From: Arthrobacter sp. SLBN-122
Lineage (GTDB): Bacteria > Actinomycetota > Actinomycetes > Actinomycetales > Micrococcaceae
DNA length: 64,000 nt
Direction: 5' to 3'
NCBI RefSeq assembly: GCF_006715165.1
Contig: NZ_VFMS01000001.1
Span: 2,232,001-2,296,000, forward strand
Of this stretch, positions 8,575 to 17,874 are shown in pieces. The notes under the pieces were generated by a model. That model saw nothing but the letters and a program-made list of their open reading frames with translations, searched no databases and was not told the DNA's origin. A program made the translations under genes and the position numbers. Position 1 is the stretch's first letter, and each line of letters opens with the position of its first letter.

Positions 8575-10263
8575 TCAGGATTCCGGCAGGATGAAGGTGG
8601 CCGTGGTACCGCGGCCGGGCTCACTGTCCAGCCTGATTGTTCCCCCGTGGCCCTCAATGATGGTCTTGCTGACCGGCAGGCCCAGGCCGGCACCCGGAAT
8701 GGCTGTTTCACGCGAGCGTGCCGAACGGAAGAACTTGGTGAAGGCCTGGTCCTGTTCTTCCCTGGTCATCCCCATGCCGGTGTCGGTGATGGAGCAGGCC
8801 GCACCCTCCCGGGTCCTGAAGGTCCTGACGGTGATCAGGCCGCTGTTGGGGGAGTATTTGAGGGCGTTCGAAAGAAGGTTCCGGACCACCTGGGCAATCC
8901 GTTCCGGATCCATCATGGCCGGCAATGGCTCCTCCACTTCAAGCACCAGCTGCAGTCCGTGGCCGGCAGTCCTGGGCATGGCTGCGTCCACCTCCAGTGC
9001 CACCAACCGGGAAAGGTCAGCCTTCTCCAGCGCGAGGTCCACGCGTTCCGAGGCCACTGCTATGAGGTCATTGACAAGGCTCAACAGGTGTTCCGCATTC
9101 CGGCGCACCACCAGGAGCTCTTCGCGGATCTCGTCATGCCCGGGTTCGTCCAGGACCAGTTCCAGGTAGCCAAGGACGGATGTCAGCGGGGTCCGCAGCT
9201 CGTGCGAAACAGTGGCAACGAAGTCGTCCTTTGCCGCCATGGCCGCGATCAGGCTGGTGACGTCCACAAACGTGATGACGGAGCCCCCTTCCTGCCCGCC
9301 CGCAGGAGGGAAGCTGTGGGAACTCACGGAATAGGCCCGTTGGCGCTCCGCCGGACCGGCCCAGTACAACTCGTCGGTGAACGCTTCCCCCGCTGCGGCG
9401 CGGGCAGCGGGAAGGAGCTTTGCGGGCACGGGAGTGGAGCTGTCAGCCGACCTGAGGAGGCGCGGCCCGGCAGCGGGATCGACGACGCCTGCAAGGGCGG
9501 GGTCCGCCTGCATGGCCCTGTTGGCCAGCACGGTGTTCCCTTTAGCATCAACCACCCAAACGCCCACTCCAACGGCCTTGAGCACAGCGTCGAGCAGGGC
9601 CTGCCGTCGGACACTTTCACGGAGTGTGCGGGACAGGGCCTGCTCGTTTTCAATCAGCCGGGTCCGGTGGCGGCGGATGGTGGTGGCCACCACGTGTGCT
9701 GTCACCGCGATGATTGACAGGACCAGGGGCAGGATAAGGGTGCGGATCATCGATCCGCCCACCGTTGACGAGCCCAGGAGAGCGGAGGGGACCACGGTGC
9801 TGAGGACTGCCCCCGCAACGGCCAGGACAGGCATGTACGGCTGGACGTAGGCGGAGAGCCAGATGACGGGGAACACCAGCATCATGCTGAGGACGTTGAA
9901 AGGTGGTCCTCCCGCCTCCCGGGTGAACCCGATGGCCAGGCAATCCAGAAGCGGGATGACGACGAAGGCCTGTGCAGGGAGCCGGCCCCACGGTACGGCT
10001 ATGGACGCTGCGGTGATGGCCAGGTGGAACAGCAGCGCCGCCAGGAACAGCTGGTTGGTGAACGTCTGCGGGCTGAAAACTGCCGTGGCCACCACCACCA
10101 GTGCAATGGTCAACGTCACGGGCAGTTGGCTTGCGGCCACCCGCTTACGTGCGCTGAGGCTTCCGAACAGTCCGTCAAGACGGTCCGACACTACCGGCTC
10201 TGCCGGCGACCCGCGTTCGTGGCCCGCACCTTCGGCGGTGATCTGCTGTTCTTTGATTGCCAA
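8575..10263 (-). CDS. Membrane sensor histidine kinase with PAS domain
   Basis: A 562-residue sensor kinase. The N-terminal ~190 residues hold five to six hydrophobic helices, followed by a coiled linker. A PAS-like domain comes next (LLDAVLKAVGVGVWVVDAKG), then HisKA with phospho-acceptor His in DFVATVSHELRTPLTS, and a HATPase_c domain with N-box LSNALKYSPNSG and G-boxes ITDTGMGMTREEQ and GAGLGLPVSKTIIEGHGG. The start appears to be TTG at 10263 with GGGGGAAGC upstream. No response regulator lies beside it, so it is an orphan kinase in this window. The sensed signal is unknown. Confidence 0.9.
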   Translation of the reverse strand: MAIKEQQITAEGAGHERGSPAEPVVSDRLDGLFGSLSARKRVAASQLPVTLTIALVVVATAVFSPQTFTNQLFLAALLFHLAITAASIAVPWGRLPAQAFVVIPLLDCLAIGFTREAGGPPFNVLSMMLVFPVIWLSAYVQPYMPVLAVAGAVLSTVVPSALLGSSTVGGSMIRTLILPLVLSIIAVTAHVVATTIRRHRTRLIENEQALSRTLRESVRRQALLDAVLKAVGVGVWVVDAKGNTVLANRAMQADPALAGVVDPAAGPRLLRSADSSTPVPAKLLPAARAAAGEAFTDELYWAGPAERQRAYSVSSHSFPPAGGQEGGSVITFVDVTSLIAAMAAKDDFVATVSHELRTPLTSVLGYLELVLDEPGHDEIREELLVVRRNAEHLLSLVNDLIAVASERVDLALEKADLSRLVALEVDAAMPRTAGHGLQLVLEVEEPLPAMMDPERIAQVVRNLLSNALKYSPNSGLITVRTFRTREGAACSITDTGMGMTREEQDQAFTKFFRSARSRETAIPGAGLGLPVSKTIIEGHGGTIRLDSEPGRGTTATFILPES

Positions 10264-10385
10264 GCTTCCCCCAGCGCAGAAACCAAGAGCCGCCGTTTGC
10301 AGGACAGCCCGCCACCAACAGTACCCGCCGGGAGTCCGCCGGCGGCAAGGGTTTTGCGGGCGCGTGCCAGGATAAACCTGTTCTG

Positions 10386-11759
10386 CTAGCCGATTAAGAG
10401 GCTGAGCGCTTCGGTCAGGTGCTCCACTTCCCGGACCGAAAACCCTGCCGGAACCGGGCCAGGACCGGTGTGGCTGGCTGGAACCACGGCGTGGGTAAAT
10501 CCCAGCCGGTGCGCCTCCTGGATGCGCTGGTTGATGCCCGGCACCGGCCGGACCTCCCCGGCGAGCCCCACCTCGCCAAAGGCAATCAGCCGGATGGGCA
10601 GGGGCTTGCGGGCCTTGGCCGAGGCCACGGCGAGGGCCACGGCGAGGTCCGTGGCGGGTTCGCTGAGTTTCACCCCGCCCACGGTGGCAACATACGAATC
10701 GTCCTTGTGCAGCAGGGTCCCCGCCCGTTGCTGCAGCACGGCCAAGAGCATGGACACGCGTGAGCTGTCCAGCCCACTGGTGGCCCGCCGGGGCTGTGAA
10801 TTGGGGCTTTCGGCAAGCAGTGACTGCACCTCCGCCAGCAGGGGGCGGCGGCCCTCCATGGTGACCGTGATGCAGGTTCCCGAAACCGGCTCCTTGGTGC
10901 GGCTCACAAACAGCCCGCTGGGATCGGCCAGGCCCTCAATGCCGTTCTCATTGAGGTCAAAGCAACCCACGTCGTCGGTGGGGCCGTACCGGTTCTTGAC
11001 GGCCCTGAGCAGCCGCAACCTGGAATGCCGCTCGCCCTCGAACTGGCACACCACGTCCACCAGGTGTTCCAGCAGCCGGGGCCCGGCGATGGAACCGTCC
11101 TTGGTCACGTGGCCCACCAGCAGGGTGGTCATGTTCCGCCGCTTGGCTGCGGCAATGATGGACGCCGCCACCTCGCGGACCTGGGACACGCCGCCGGCGC
11201 TGCCGTCAACGTCCGCGCTGCTGAGGGTCTGCACCGAGTCCACGATCAGCAGCCGGGGCTCGATCTTCTCCACCTGCCCCAGCGCCTGCCCAAGGTCCGT
11301 CTCCGCGGACAGGTACAGCGATTCCGCGACGGCGTCGATCCGCTCCGCGCGCAGCTTCACCTGGGCGGCCGACTCTTCGCCGGTGACGTAAAGGACGTCC
11401 TGGGCAGTCCGCGCGAACTTCGCTGCAACGTCCAGCAGCAGCGTGGACTTCCCCACTCCGGGCTCGCCTGCCAGCAGGATGACGGCGCCGGGAACCAGGC
11501 CGCCGCCCAGCACCCGGTCCAGCTCGTCCATCCCGGTTGGCAGGAAAGCCGCCGTGGTGGCGTCCACGTCCGCGATCCGGCGGGCCGGCTCCACGACTGT
11601 GGTGGCCGCCGTGGTCCGCGCCACCGCGGTGCCCGTTTCCTCAACCGTGCCCCATGCCTGGCACTCGCCGCAGCGGCCCACCCACTTGACGGTGGTCCAG
11701 CCGCACTCAGCGCATTTGTACGCGGGCGCCTTGGAGGCCCGGGAAGTCTTTGTTGCCAT
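10386..11759 (-). CDS. radA: DNA repair protein RadA
   Basis: A 457-residue RadA/Sms ATPase involved in branch migration and processing of recombination intermediates. Domain order is: C4 zinc finger (CAECGWTTVKWVGRCGEC) at the N-terminus, RecA-like ATPase with Walker A GEPGVGKST, the RadA-specific KNRYG motif (KNRYGPTDDVG), and a C-terminal Lon-like domain (GEVGLAGEVRPVPGINQRI). The start at 11759 (MATKTSRASK) is preferred over the ATG at 11783, which adds eight residues outside the conserved region. It is separated from the FUSC gene by 40 bases on the same strand and may be co-transcribed. Confidence 0.95.
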   Translation of the reverse strand: MATKTSRASKAPAYKCAECGWTTVKWVGRCGECQAWGTVEETGTAVARTTAATTVVEPARRIADVDATTAAFLPTGMDELDRVLGGGLVPGAVILLAGEPGVGKSTLLLDVAAKFARTAQDVLYVTGEESAAQVKLRAERIDAVAESLYLSAETDLGQALGQVEKIEPRLLIVDSVQTLSSADVDGSAGGVSQVREVAASIIAAAKRRNMTTLLVGHVTKDGSIAGPRLLEHLVDVVCQFEGERHSRLRLLRAVKNRYGPTDDVGCFDLNENGIEGLADPSGLFVSRTKEPVSGTCITVTMEGRRPLLAEVQSLLAESPNSQPRRATSGLDSSRVSMLLAVLQQRAGTLLHKDDSYVATVGGVKLSEPATDLAVALAVASAKARKPLPIRLIAFGEVGLAGEVRPVPGINQRIQEAHRLGFTHAVVPASHTGPGPVPAGFSVREVEHLTEALSLLIG

Positions 11760-11799
11760 GCGTTCAACCCTAGTGGCGGCCACTGACAGCCAGGGACAA

Positions 11800-12927
11800 C
11801 TACAGTGCGGGCAGCACGTCCCTGGCTTCGTCCGCGTCCATGCCCGTGGCTTCCAGCAGGTCCACCATCAGGGGCCGGAACAGCATCACCACGGTTTCAC
11901 CCTCCAGCCGCTGCACCTCCAGCAGCTTGGGGTGCAGGCGCAGGGCGATCTCGCTCAGGTCGCGGCGGGCAGTGCGCAGGTGGGCGCGGCGGACGCCGTC
12001 GTGCGATTCCGCAAGGCCCAGCGAAAGCTCGTCAATCGCGGCAGCGGTCTCCTGCAGTACCTCCGCGATGCTGTCGGTCGCCTCGTCCGAGAGGGCGGCG
12101 TGGTTGATGGCGCTGGTGAGCCGCCGGGCAAATACTCGGCTGTTGCGCAGCGCAAGGTCGATGAAGTCCAGCGACTGCTTGAGCCTGTCCAGCTCATCCC
12201 GGTGCCGGCGGTAGGCCGGCGCCAGAGTGGCGACCTCCCCGGAGGCGCGCAGCGACTGCCGCATGGCATCCACCAGGGGCTGGCAGTTCCTGCCGCGGAT
12301 CAGCGCATGCCAGGCCTGGGTTGAGTCGCTGTTGACCAGGCCCCCGGCGCACTCCCGCAGCACTTCCGCAAGTTCATGCAGCAGCTTCTGGACGTCGCGG
12401 CGCGGTTCCCGGCGCGGATCCTTGGGCATGAGGATGGTCACCAGCAGCGCGAAGAGGCCACCCACTACGGCGTCGATGCTGCGGGTGAACGGGCCGCCTG
12501 CGGGCGCCGGCAGCAGCACCACCAGCAGCGACTGCAGCGCCAGTTGGGTGGTGAAGATACTCCCGCTGTCCAGGAACCGGGCCAGCAGGATGGAGAAGAG
12601 AAGCACGACGGCGGCCACCCAGATGTCGCCGCCCAGCCAGTGCAGGAGCAGGTCACCCACGGCGATGCCGATGGTGCACCCCAGGCCCACTTCCATCACG
12701 CGCCGCAGCCGGGGTTCCCGGGAAAACCCAAGGGCGATCAGCGACGACGTGGCAGCGAAGAGCGGGCCGGAGTGACCCAGGATGTTGTCGGCGAAGGCGT
12801 AGGCGCCCACCGCACACACGGTCATCTGGATGGCAGGGACAACGGAATTGCGGCTGCGGATCAGTCCGGTCCGGACCCGCCCGTGCAGGAAGCGCCTGGT
12901 CGATGAGAGTCCTGCTGGGATGGCCAT
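11800..12927 (-). CDS. FUSC-family (aromatic acid exporter-like) membrane protein
   Basis: A 375-residue membrane protein. After a short basic N-terminus come about five to six hydrophobic helices in residues 25-165 (VVPAIQMTVCAVGAYAFADN, GLGCTIGIAVGDLLLHWLGG, AAVVLLFSILLARFL and others). A roughly 200-residue cytoplasmic helical domain rich in Leu, Arg and Glu follows. This is the FUSC / ArAE_1 architecture, often linked to efflux of aromatic acids or similar compounds, but the substrate is unknown here. The ATG at 12927 begins MAIPAGLSSTRRF; the longer frame to 13014 reads low-complexity sequence into the pstS promoter and is rejected. Confidence 0.75.
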   Translation of the reverse strand: MAIPAGLSSTRRFLHGRVRTGLIRSRNSVVPAIQMTVCAVGAYAFADNILGHSGPLFAATSSLIALGFSREPRLRRVMEVGLGCTIGIAVGDLLLHWLGGDIWVAAVVLLFSILLARFLDSGSIFTTQLALQSLLVVLLPAPAGGPFTRSIDAVVGGLFALLVTILMPKDPRREPRRDVQKLLHELAEVLRECAGGLVNSDSTQAWHALIRGRNCQPLVDAMRQSLRASGEVATLAPAYRRHRDELDRLKQSLDFIDLALRNSRVFARRLTSAINHAALSDEATDSIAEVLQETAAAIDELSLGLAESHDGVRRAHLRTARRDLSEIALRLHPKLLEVQRLEGETVVMLFRPLMVDLLEATGMDADEARDVLPAL

Positions 12928-13037
12928 GGGTTCAAGTCTATTCAGTGCCCGTCCGCTGCCCGGTGCAGCTGCACTACGGCCGGACCTGTGACCGGCGCAA
13001 TGGCGACCCGGCATTTGTCAGCCAATATCCCGCCGTC

Positions 13038-13082
13038 GTTAATCCTCCGTTCACTTTGCACAGCCCATCCCGTTACCTGCGG
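13038..13082 (+). promoter_or_regulatory. Candidate PHO boxes (PhoP-binding repeats) upstream of pstS
   Basis: Two tandem 11-base units, GTTAATCCTCC (13038-13048) and GTTCACTTTGC (13049-13059), are followed by GTTACCTGCGG at 13072-13082. This resembles the actinobacterial PHO box, in which 11-base direct repeats of the GTTCACC type bind PhoP. It lies about 100-140 bases before the pstS start. The match to GTTCACC is good in the second unit and partial in the others. Confidence 0.55.
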
Positions 13083-13178
13083 CCCATACCTTTCTTGAAG
13101 GTACACAAAGTACGCATCGCGCAGCAGGGTTCTCCGTCCCTGTCCCGCACCTGAATAACCCTGGAAGGGGTACATCTA

Positions 13179-14300
13179 GTGAAGGCACTTCGCTTCGGCC
13201 GCCACGCGGCTATCGCTGTCATCGCAGCCGGCGCACTCGCGCTCAGCGCCTGCGGTTCAGACAACGCCACGGGCACCGCGCCTGCCGGCAGCCAGTCCGC
13301 CGGCGGCACCAAGGTCACCGGTACCCTGACCGGCATCGGGTCCTCCGCGCAGGGCGCCGCCATGGACGCATGGAAGACCAACTTCGCTTCCGCCAACTCC
13401 GGCGCCACCGTGCAGTACTCCCCGGACGGCTCCGGCGCAGGCCGTAAGGCCATCCTGGACGGCTCGGCCCAGTTCGCGGGCTCGGACGCCTACTTGAAGG
13501 ATGACGAATACGCCTCCTCCAAGTCCGTCTGCGGCCCCGACGGCGCCATCAACGTCCCGGTGTACATCTCCCCGATCGCCGTTGCCTTCAACGTCCCCGG
13601 CGTCACCGACCTGAAGCTTGACGCCACCACTGTGGCCAAGATCTTCCGCGGCCAGATCGCCAAGTGGAACGATCCCGCGATCGCAGCCCTGAACCCCGGC
13701 GTCTCCCTGCCCGACCTCAAGGTCACCCCGGTGAACCGCTCCGACGATTCCGGCACCACCCAGAACTTCACCGACTACCTGGCCGCCGCGGCCTCCGAGG
13801 TCTGGACCGACAAGGCCGCCGGCGTCTGGCCCGCCGGCCTGCAGGGCGAAAACGCCAAGGGAACCTCCGGTGTGGTCAAGACCGTGACGGACACCCCCGG
13901 TGCCGTGACCTACGCCGACGACTCCGCTGTCAGCGGCAAGCTCGGCGTGGCCCAGATCAAGGTGGGGGATTCCTTCACCAAGATCTCCGCCGATGCCGCC
14001 GCCAAGGCCGTGGACGCCGGCAAGCCGGTTGAAGGCCGCGCCGCCAACGATCTGTCCATCAAGCTGGACCGCAAGACCACGATCGCCGGCGCCTACCCGA
14101 TCGTGCTGGTGTCCTTCCACGTCCTGTGCAGCACGTACGAAAAGCAGGAGACCGTTGACCTGGTCAAGGCCTTCGAGCACTACGTAGTGTCCGGCGAAGG
14201 CCAGAAGGCCGCAGCAGACTCGGCCAAGTCCGCTCCGCTGTCCTCAGACCTCGCAGCCAAGGCTGCCAAGGCCATCGACTCGATCAAGGTCAAGTCCTAG
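13179..14300 (+). CDS. pstS: Phosphate ABC transporter substrate-binding lipoprotein PstS
   Basis: A 373-residue high-affinity phosphate-binding lipoprotein. The signal peptide (MKALRFGRHAAIAVIAAGAL) ends in lipobox ALSACGSDN. Phosphate-binding motifs are present: GIGSSAQG, YSPDGSGAGRKAILDG, FAGSDAYLKDDEY and RSDDSGTTQNFTDYL. The start is GTG at 13179, preceded by GGAAGGGG. It heads pstSCAB; a stable hairpin between it and pstC probably raises PstS over the membrane subunits. Likely induced by phosphate starvation through the PHO boxes upstream. Confidence 0.95.
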   Translation: MKALRFGRHAAIAVIAAGALALSACGSDNATGTAPAGSQSAGGTKVTGTLTGIGSSAQGAAMDAWKTNFASANSGATVQYSPDGSGAGRKAILDGSAQFAGSDAYLKDDEYASSKSVCGPDGAINVPVYISPIAVAFNVPGVTDLKLDATTVAKIFRGQIAKWNDPAIAALNPGVSLPDLKVTPVNRSDDSGTTQNFTDYLAAAASEVWTDKAAGVWPAGLQGENAKGTSGVVKTVTDTPGAVTYADDSAVSGKLGVAQIKVGDSFTKISADAAAKAVDAGKPVEGRAANDLSIKLDRKTTIAGAYPIVLVSFHVLCSTYEKQETVDLVKAFEHYVVSGEGQKAAADSAKSAPLSSDLAAKAAKAIDSIKVKS

Positions 14301-14318
14301 CCAGTGCCGTAAAACCTG

Positions 14319-14351
14319 GTTCCCCGCCTGCCGGAAGGCAGCGCGGGGAAC
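14319..14351 (+). terminator. Intercistronic hairpin between pstS and pstC
   Basis: GTTCCCCGC-CTGCC pairs with GGCAG-C-GCGGGGAAC around a GGAA tetraloop with a single bulged C. There is no strong U-tract. It begins 18 bases after the pstS stop. Such structures after binding-protein genes usually act as mRNA stabilisers or partial terminators; that role is inferred. Confidence 0.7.
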
Positions 14352-14403
14352 TTGGCTTTGCACCCCGCATCCCCAATCCAGCAACGAATCGAAAGGCCGT
14401 CGA

Positions 14404-15336
14404 ATGACCGCCACCTCCCTGACCAGTACCCAGGGCGCCGGGCGCGCCGGGGACAAAGTCTTTTCCGGCGCCACGCTGGCAGCCGGGTGCCTGATCCTCG
14501 CCGTCCTCTTCGGCGTCGCACTTTTCCTGGTGGTCCAGGCAATTCCCGCGCTGACCGCGCCTGCCGACAAAATCCAGGGCGGACAGGGCTTCTTCGCCTA
14601 CATCTGGCCCATCGTGATCGGCACGCTCATCGCCGCCGCCATCGCACTGGTGATCGCCACACCCATCGCCATCGGCGTGGCCTTGTTCATCTCCCACTTC
14701 GCACCCCGCGGCCTGGCCTCCGGACTCGGGTACGTCGTGGACCTGCTCGCCGCCATCCCGTCCGTGGTCTACGGCGCCTGGGGCGCCGCGTTCCTGGCCA
14801 AGGAGATCTCCCCGGCCTACGGCTGGCTCACGGCCAACATGGGCTGGCTGCCCATCTTCCAGGGCCCGGCCTCCACCACCGGCAAGACCATCCTCACCGC
14901 AGGCATCGTCCTGGCGGTCATGGTTCTGCCCATCATCACCTCGCTGTCCCGCGAGATCTTCCTGCAGACCCCCAAGCTGCACGAAGAAGCCGCACTGGCG
15001 CTGGGCGCCACCCGCTGGGAAATGATCAAGATGGCGGTGCTGCCCTTCGCCCGTCCGGGCATCATCAGCGCCGTCATGCTGGGCCTGGGCCGCGCGCTGG
15101 GCGAAACCATGGCCGTTGCCCTGGTGCTTTCCTCGGGCGCCCTGACCGCCAGCCTGATCCAGTCCGGCAACCAGACCATCGCTGCCGAGATTGCCCTGAA
15201 CTTCCCCGAAGCCAGCGGAATCAAGGTCAGCACCCTGATCGCTGCCGGCCTGGTGCTGTTCATCATCACGCTGGCCGTGAACATGATCGCCCGCTGGGTC
15301 ATTACCCGGCACAAAGAATTCTCGGGAGCCAACTAA
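14404..15336 (+). CDS. pstC: Phosphate ABC transporter permease PstC
   Basis: A 310-residue inner-membrane permease with six predicted helices. The binding-protein-dependent transport motif EAALALGATRWEMIKMAVLP (EAA loop) is near residue 196. The AAIPSVVYGAWGAAFL segment is typical of PstC. The ATG at 14404 is preceded by GAAAGG. It is followed immediately by pstA (stop and start adjoin at 15336/15337). Together with PstA it forms the channel for phosphate import energised by PstB. Confidence 0.95.
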   Translation: MTATSLTSTQGAGRAGDKVFSGATLAAGCLILAVLFGVALFLVVQAIPALTAPADKIQGGQGFFAYIWPIVIGTLIAAAIALVIATPIAIGVALFISHFAPRGLASGLGYVVDLLAAIPSVVYGAWGAAFLAKEISPAYGWLTANMGWLPIFQGPASTTGKTILTAGIVLAVMVLPIITSLSREIFLQTPKLHEEAALALGATRWEMIKMAVLPFARPGIISAVMLGLGRALGETMAVALVLSSGALTASLIQSGNQTIAAEIALNFPEASGIKVSTLIAAGLVLFIITLAVNMIARWVITRHKEFSGAN

Positions 15337-16449
15337 ATGACCTCCACCCTTACCCCCGTCCGCAGCAAGCGGTCGGCGCTTACCAAGGGCCAGCTGCCCA
15401 AGTTCGCGCCCTATGCCGTGCTGGCCGCAGCCCTGATCGCCGGTGCCGCCATCCTTGCCCTGGTGGGTTTCAACCCGTTCGGCTGGGGCGTGGCATCCGC
15501 GATCCTGTTCACCGTGGGGCTGGTGTCCTGGAGCGCTGTCGTGGAAGGCTCCCGCAAGGCCAAGGACAAACTGGCAACCTGCCTGGTGGTGGGCTCGTTC
15601 CTGGTGGCGCTGCTGCCGCTGGTTTCGGTGATCTGGACCGTGCTGGTCAATGGCATCCCCGGGCTCATGGACCCCGGCTTCCTCACCACCTCCATGAACG
15701 GCGTCACTGGCGCGTTCGACAACAAGGCCGTGGAAAGCGGCGGCCCGGTGGTGGGCGGCATCTACCACGCCCTCCTTGGCACCGTGCAGATCACTCTGCT
15801 GGCCACCGTGGTCTCCGTTCCCGTGGGGCTGCTTACGGCCATCTACCTGGTGGAGTACGGCAACGACGGCCGCCTGGCCAAGGCCATCACGTTCTTCGTG
15901 GATGTCATGACCGGAATCCCCTCCATCGTGGCCGGGCTGTTCGCCGCCGCGTTCTTCTTTGCGGTGGTGGGCCCGGGCACCAAGACCGGTGCGGTGGCCG
16001 CCGTCGCGCTTTCCGTGCTGATGATCCCTGTGGTGGTCCGCTCCAGCGAGGAAATGCTCAAGATCGTCCCCAATGAACTCCGTGAGGCCGCCTACGCCCT
16101 GGGCGTGCGCAAGTGGCGGACCATCCTCAAGGTGGTCATTCCGACGGCGATTTCAGGCATCGCATCCGGCGTCACCCTGGCGATCGCCCGGGTCATCGGC
16201 GAGACGGCGCCCATCCTGGTCACCGCCGGCTTTGCCACCAGCATCAACTCCAACGTGTTCGGCGGCTGGATGGCCTCGCTGCCCACGTTCATCTACACCC
16301 AGATCCTCAACCCCACCTCGCCATCCAACCCCGACCCCTCCTCCCAGCGGGCCTGGGGCGCGGCGCTGGTGCTGATCATCCTGGTGATGGTCCTGAACCT
16401 GGCGGCCCGCCTGATCGCCAGGATCTTCGCCCCCAAAACCGGCCGGTAA
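15337..16449 (+). CDS. pstA: Phosphate ABC transporter permease PstA
   Basis: A 370-residue permease. The first ~100 residues contribute extra hydrophobic helices (FAPYAVLAAALIAGAAILAL, GWGVASAILFTVGLVSWSAV), as in other actinobacterial PstA proteins. The core permease domain follows, with EAA loop REAAYALGVRKWRTILKVVI near residue 250. FFVDVMTGIPSIVAGLFAAA is a PstA hallmark. It begins directly after the pstC stop. The gap to pstB is 74 bases and contains only a short GGCCGG repeat. Confidence 0.95.
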   Translation: MTSTLTPVRSKRSALTKGQLPKFAPYAVLAAALIAGAAILALVGFNPFGWGVASAILFTVGLVSWSAVVEGSRKAKDKLATCLVVGSFLVALLPLVSVIWTVLVNGIPGLMDPGFLTTSMNGVTGAFDNKAVESGGPVVGGIYHALLGTVQITLLATVVSVPVGLLTAIYLVEYGNDGRLAKAITFFVDVMTGIPSIVAGLFAAAFFFAVVGPGTKTGAVAAVALSVLMIPVVVRSSEEMLKIVPNELREAAYALGVRKWRTILKVVIPTAISGIASGVTLAIARVIGETAPILVTAGFATSINSNVFGGWMASLPTFIYTQILNPTSPSNPDPSSQRAWGAALVLIILVMVLNLAARLIARIFAPKTGR

Positions 16450-16523
16450 CCAGGCCGGCTCCTCCTCCCGTCCTCTGTGGCGGACCTAGACTTCAATCCA
16501 TATTCAGCAAGTGAAGGAACACC

Positions 16524-17303
16524 ATGTCTAAGCGCATCGACGTCAAGGACCTGAACGTGTACTACGGCGATTTCCTTGCCGTGGAGGACGTCAGCATCAA
16601 CATCGAGGCCAAGTCCGTTACGGCGTTCATCGGCCCCTCAGGCTGCGGAAAATCCACGTTCCTCCGCACCTTGAACCGCATGCACGAGGTCATCCCCGGC
16701 GCCCGCGTTGAGGGTGAGGTCCTGCTGGACGGCGACAACCTCTACGGCCCCGGCGTGGACCCCGTGACCGTGCGCTCGCAGATCGGCATGGTCTTCCAGC
16801 GCCCCAACCCGTTCCCCACCATGTCCATCCGGGACAACGTGCTGGCCGGCGTCAAGCTGAACAACAAGAAGATCTCCAAGGGTGAGGCAGACGTCCTGGT
16901 GGAGCGCTCGCTCAAGGGCGCCAACCTGTGGAACGAGGTCAAGGACCGGCTGGAGAAGCCAGGTTCGGGCCTCTCCGGCGGTCAGCAGCAGCGGCTCTGC
17001 ATCGCCCGCGCCATCGCCGTGGAGCCCCAGGTGATCCTCATGGACGAGCCCTGCTCCGCCCTGGACCCCATCTCCACCCTGGCCATCGAGGACCTCATCA
17101 ATGAGCTTAAGGACCAGTACACGGTGGTGATCGTGACCCACAACATGCAGCAGGCCGCCCGGGTCTCCGACAGGACGGCATTCTTCAACATCGCGGGAAC
17201 CGGCAAGCCGGGCAAGCTGATCGAATACGGGGACACCCACACCATTTTCAGCAACCCCGTCCAAAAGGCCACTGAGGATTACGTCTCCGGCCGTTTCGGA
17301 TAG
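16524..17303 (+). CDS. pstB: Phosphate ABC transporter ATPase PstB
   Basis: A 259-residue ABC ATPase. Walker A is [10 protein letters not shown]-loop follows in [10 protein letters not shown], signature motif is [15 protein letters not shown] and Walker B is [13 protein letters not shown] with the switch histidine in [15 protein letters not shown]. The [20 protein letters not shown] stretch is PstB-specific. The ATG at 16524 has GAAGGA upstream. It energises PstCA. A phoU gene does not follow directly, as it does in many bacteria; a DUF47 protein occurs 2.4 kb further on with a PiT transporter. Confidence 0.96.
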   Translation: MSKRIDVKDLNVYYGDFLAVEDVSINIEAKSVTAFIGPSGCGKSTFLRTLNRMHEVIPGARVEGEVLLDGDNLYGPGVDPVTVRSQIGMVFQRPNPFPTMSIRDNVLAGVKLNNKKISKGEADVLVERSLKGANLWNEVKDRLEKPGSGLSGGQQQRLCIARAIAVEPQVILMDEPCSALDPISTLAIEDLINELKDQYTVVIVTHNMQQAARVSDRTAFFNIAGTGKPGKLIEYGDTHTIFSNPVQKATEDYVSGRFG

Positions 17304-17304
17304 G

Positions 17305-17340
17305 GATCGCCCCGTTGGCGATCTACCGGCCGGTTTAGTA
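17305..17340 (+). terminator. Terminator-like hairpins after pstB
   Basis: GATCGCC-CCGTT-GGCGATC (17305-17323) is a perfect seven-base stem beginning one base after the pstB stop. It is followed by a second palindrome, ACCGGCCGGT, and TTTAGTA. It probably closes the pstSCAB transcript. Confidence 0.55.
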
Positions 17341-17394
17341 CGCTCAGCTAGATACTTTTGAAACTAGTAGTAGGCCAGCACAAGGAGTTTTGCC

Positions 17395-17874
17395 ATGACG
17401 CAGACGGCCAGCAGCCTGGGTTCACAGCTTACGGTTTCCGTACCTGCGCAGGATGCACCCGCCCAGCGGGCGGCAGTGCAGGATGCCGAGGCGCAGGCGC
17501 AGGGTTTTGCGGCTGCTGCAGGCCTGGCTGGTCCGCTTGCCGGCGAACCCTTGGCCGCCATCCCGCTCAGCGCCATCCCGCTTGCCGCCGTCCCGCTTGT
17601 CCAGGAGCTCGAACCCGGCCTTGGGCTGGCTGCAGCTGCCGCCATTGAAGAAGAGGGCGATCTCCTGTCGGAGGTGTGGCGCACCAGCTCACACCTTGAA
17701 AGTATGCAGTGGGAACTGGACAGCGCCCAGGAGTCCCTGCGCCACGCGGTCCGCAACGCCTCTGCCGCAGGAGTGGCGCGCGATGAGCTGTGCACCGCGG
17801 CGAACCTGACGGCCGACGAGCTCACAGCCGTCCTGATGCCCGCACCCGACGGCCCTGCGGCCCTCCAGCTCTAA
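17395..17874 (+). CDS. Unknown Ala/Pro-rich protein with internal five-residue repeats
   Basis: A 159-residue protein I do not recognise. The first half is Ala/Gln/Pro-rich and contains a run of five-residue repeats (AIPLS-AIPLA-AVPLV). The second half (residues ~85-140) is predicted helical: EGDLLSEVWRTSSHLESMQW followed by an Asp/Glu/Ala-rich segment. There is no signal peptide or membrane helix. An excellent ribosome site (AAGGAG, seven bases before the ATG at 17395) argues that it is translated. It follows pstB after a terminator, so it is probably a separate unit. Confidence 0.7.
   Translation: MTQTASSLGSQLTVSVPAQDAPAQRAAVQDAEAQAQGFAAAAGLAGPLAGEPLAAIPLSAIPLAAVPLVQELEPGLGLAAAAAIEEEGDLLSEVWRTSSHLESMQWELDSAQESLRHAVRNASAAGVARDELCTAANLTADELTAVLMPAPDGPAALQL
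17557..17601 (+). repeat. Three tandem 15-base coding repeats
   Basis: GCCATCCCGCTCAGC, GCCATCCCGCTTGCC and GCCGTCCCGCTTGTC are consecutive 15-base units within the unknown gene at 17395, encoding AIPLS, AIPLA and AVPLV. Such short in-frame repeats can expand or contract by slippage. Confidence 0.75.

Noticed and set aside
14290..15768. 492-codon frame opposite pstC/pstA
   Set aside because: Gly/His/Gln-rich shadow of two well-supported permease genes.
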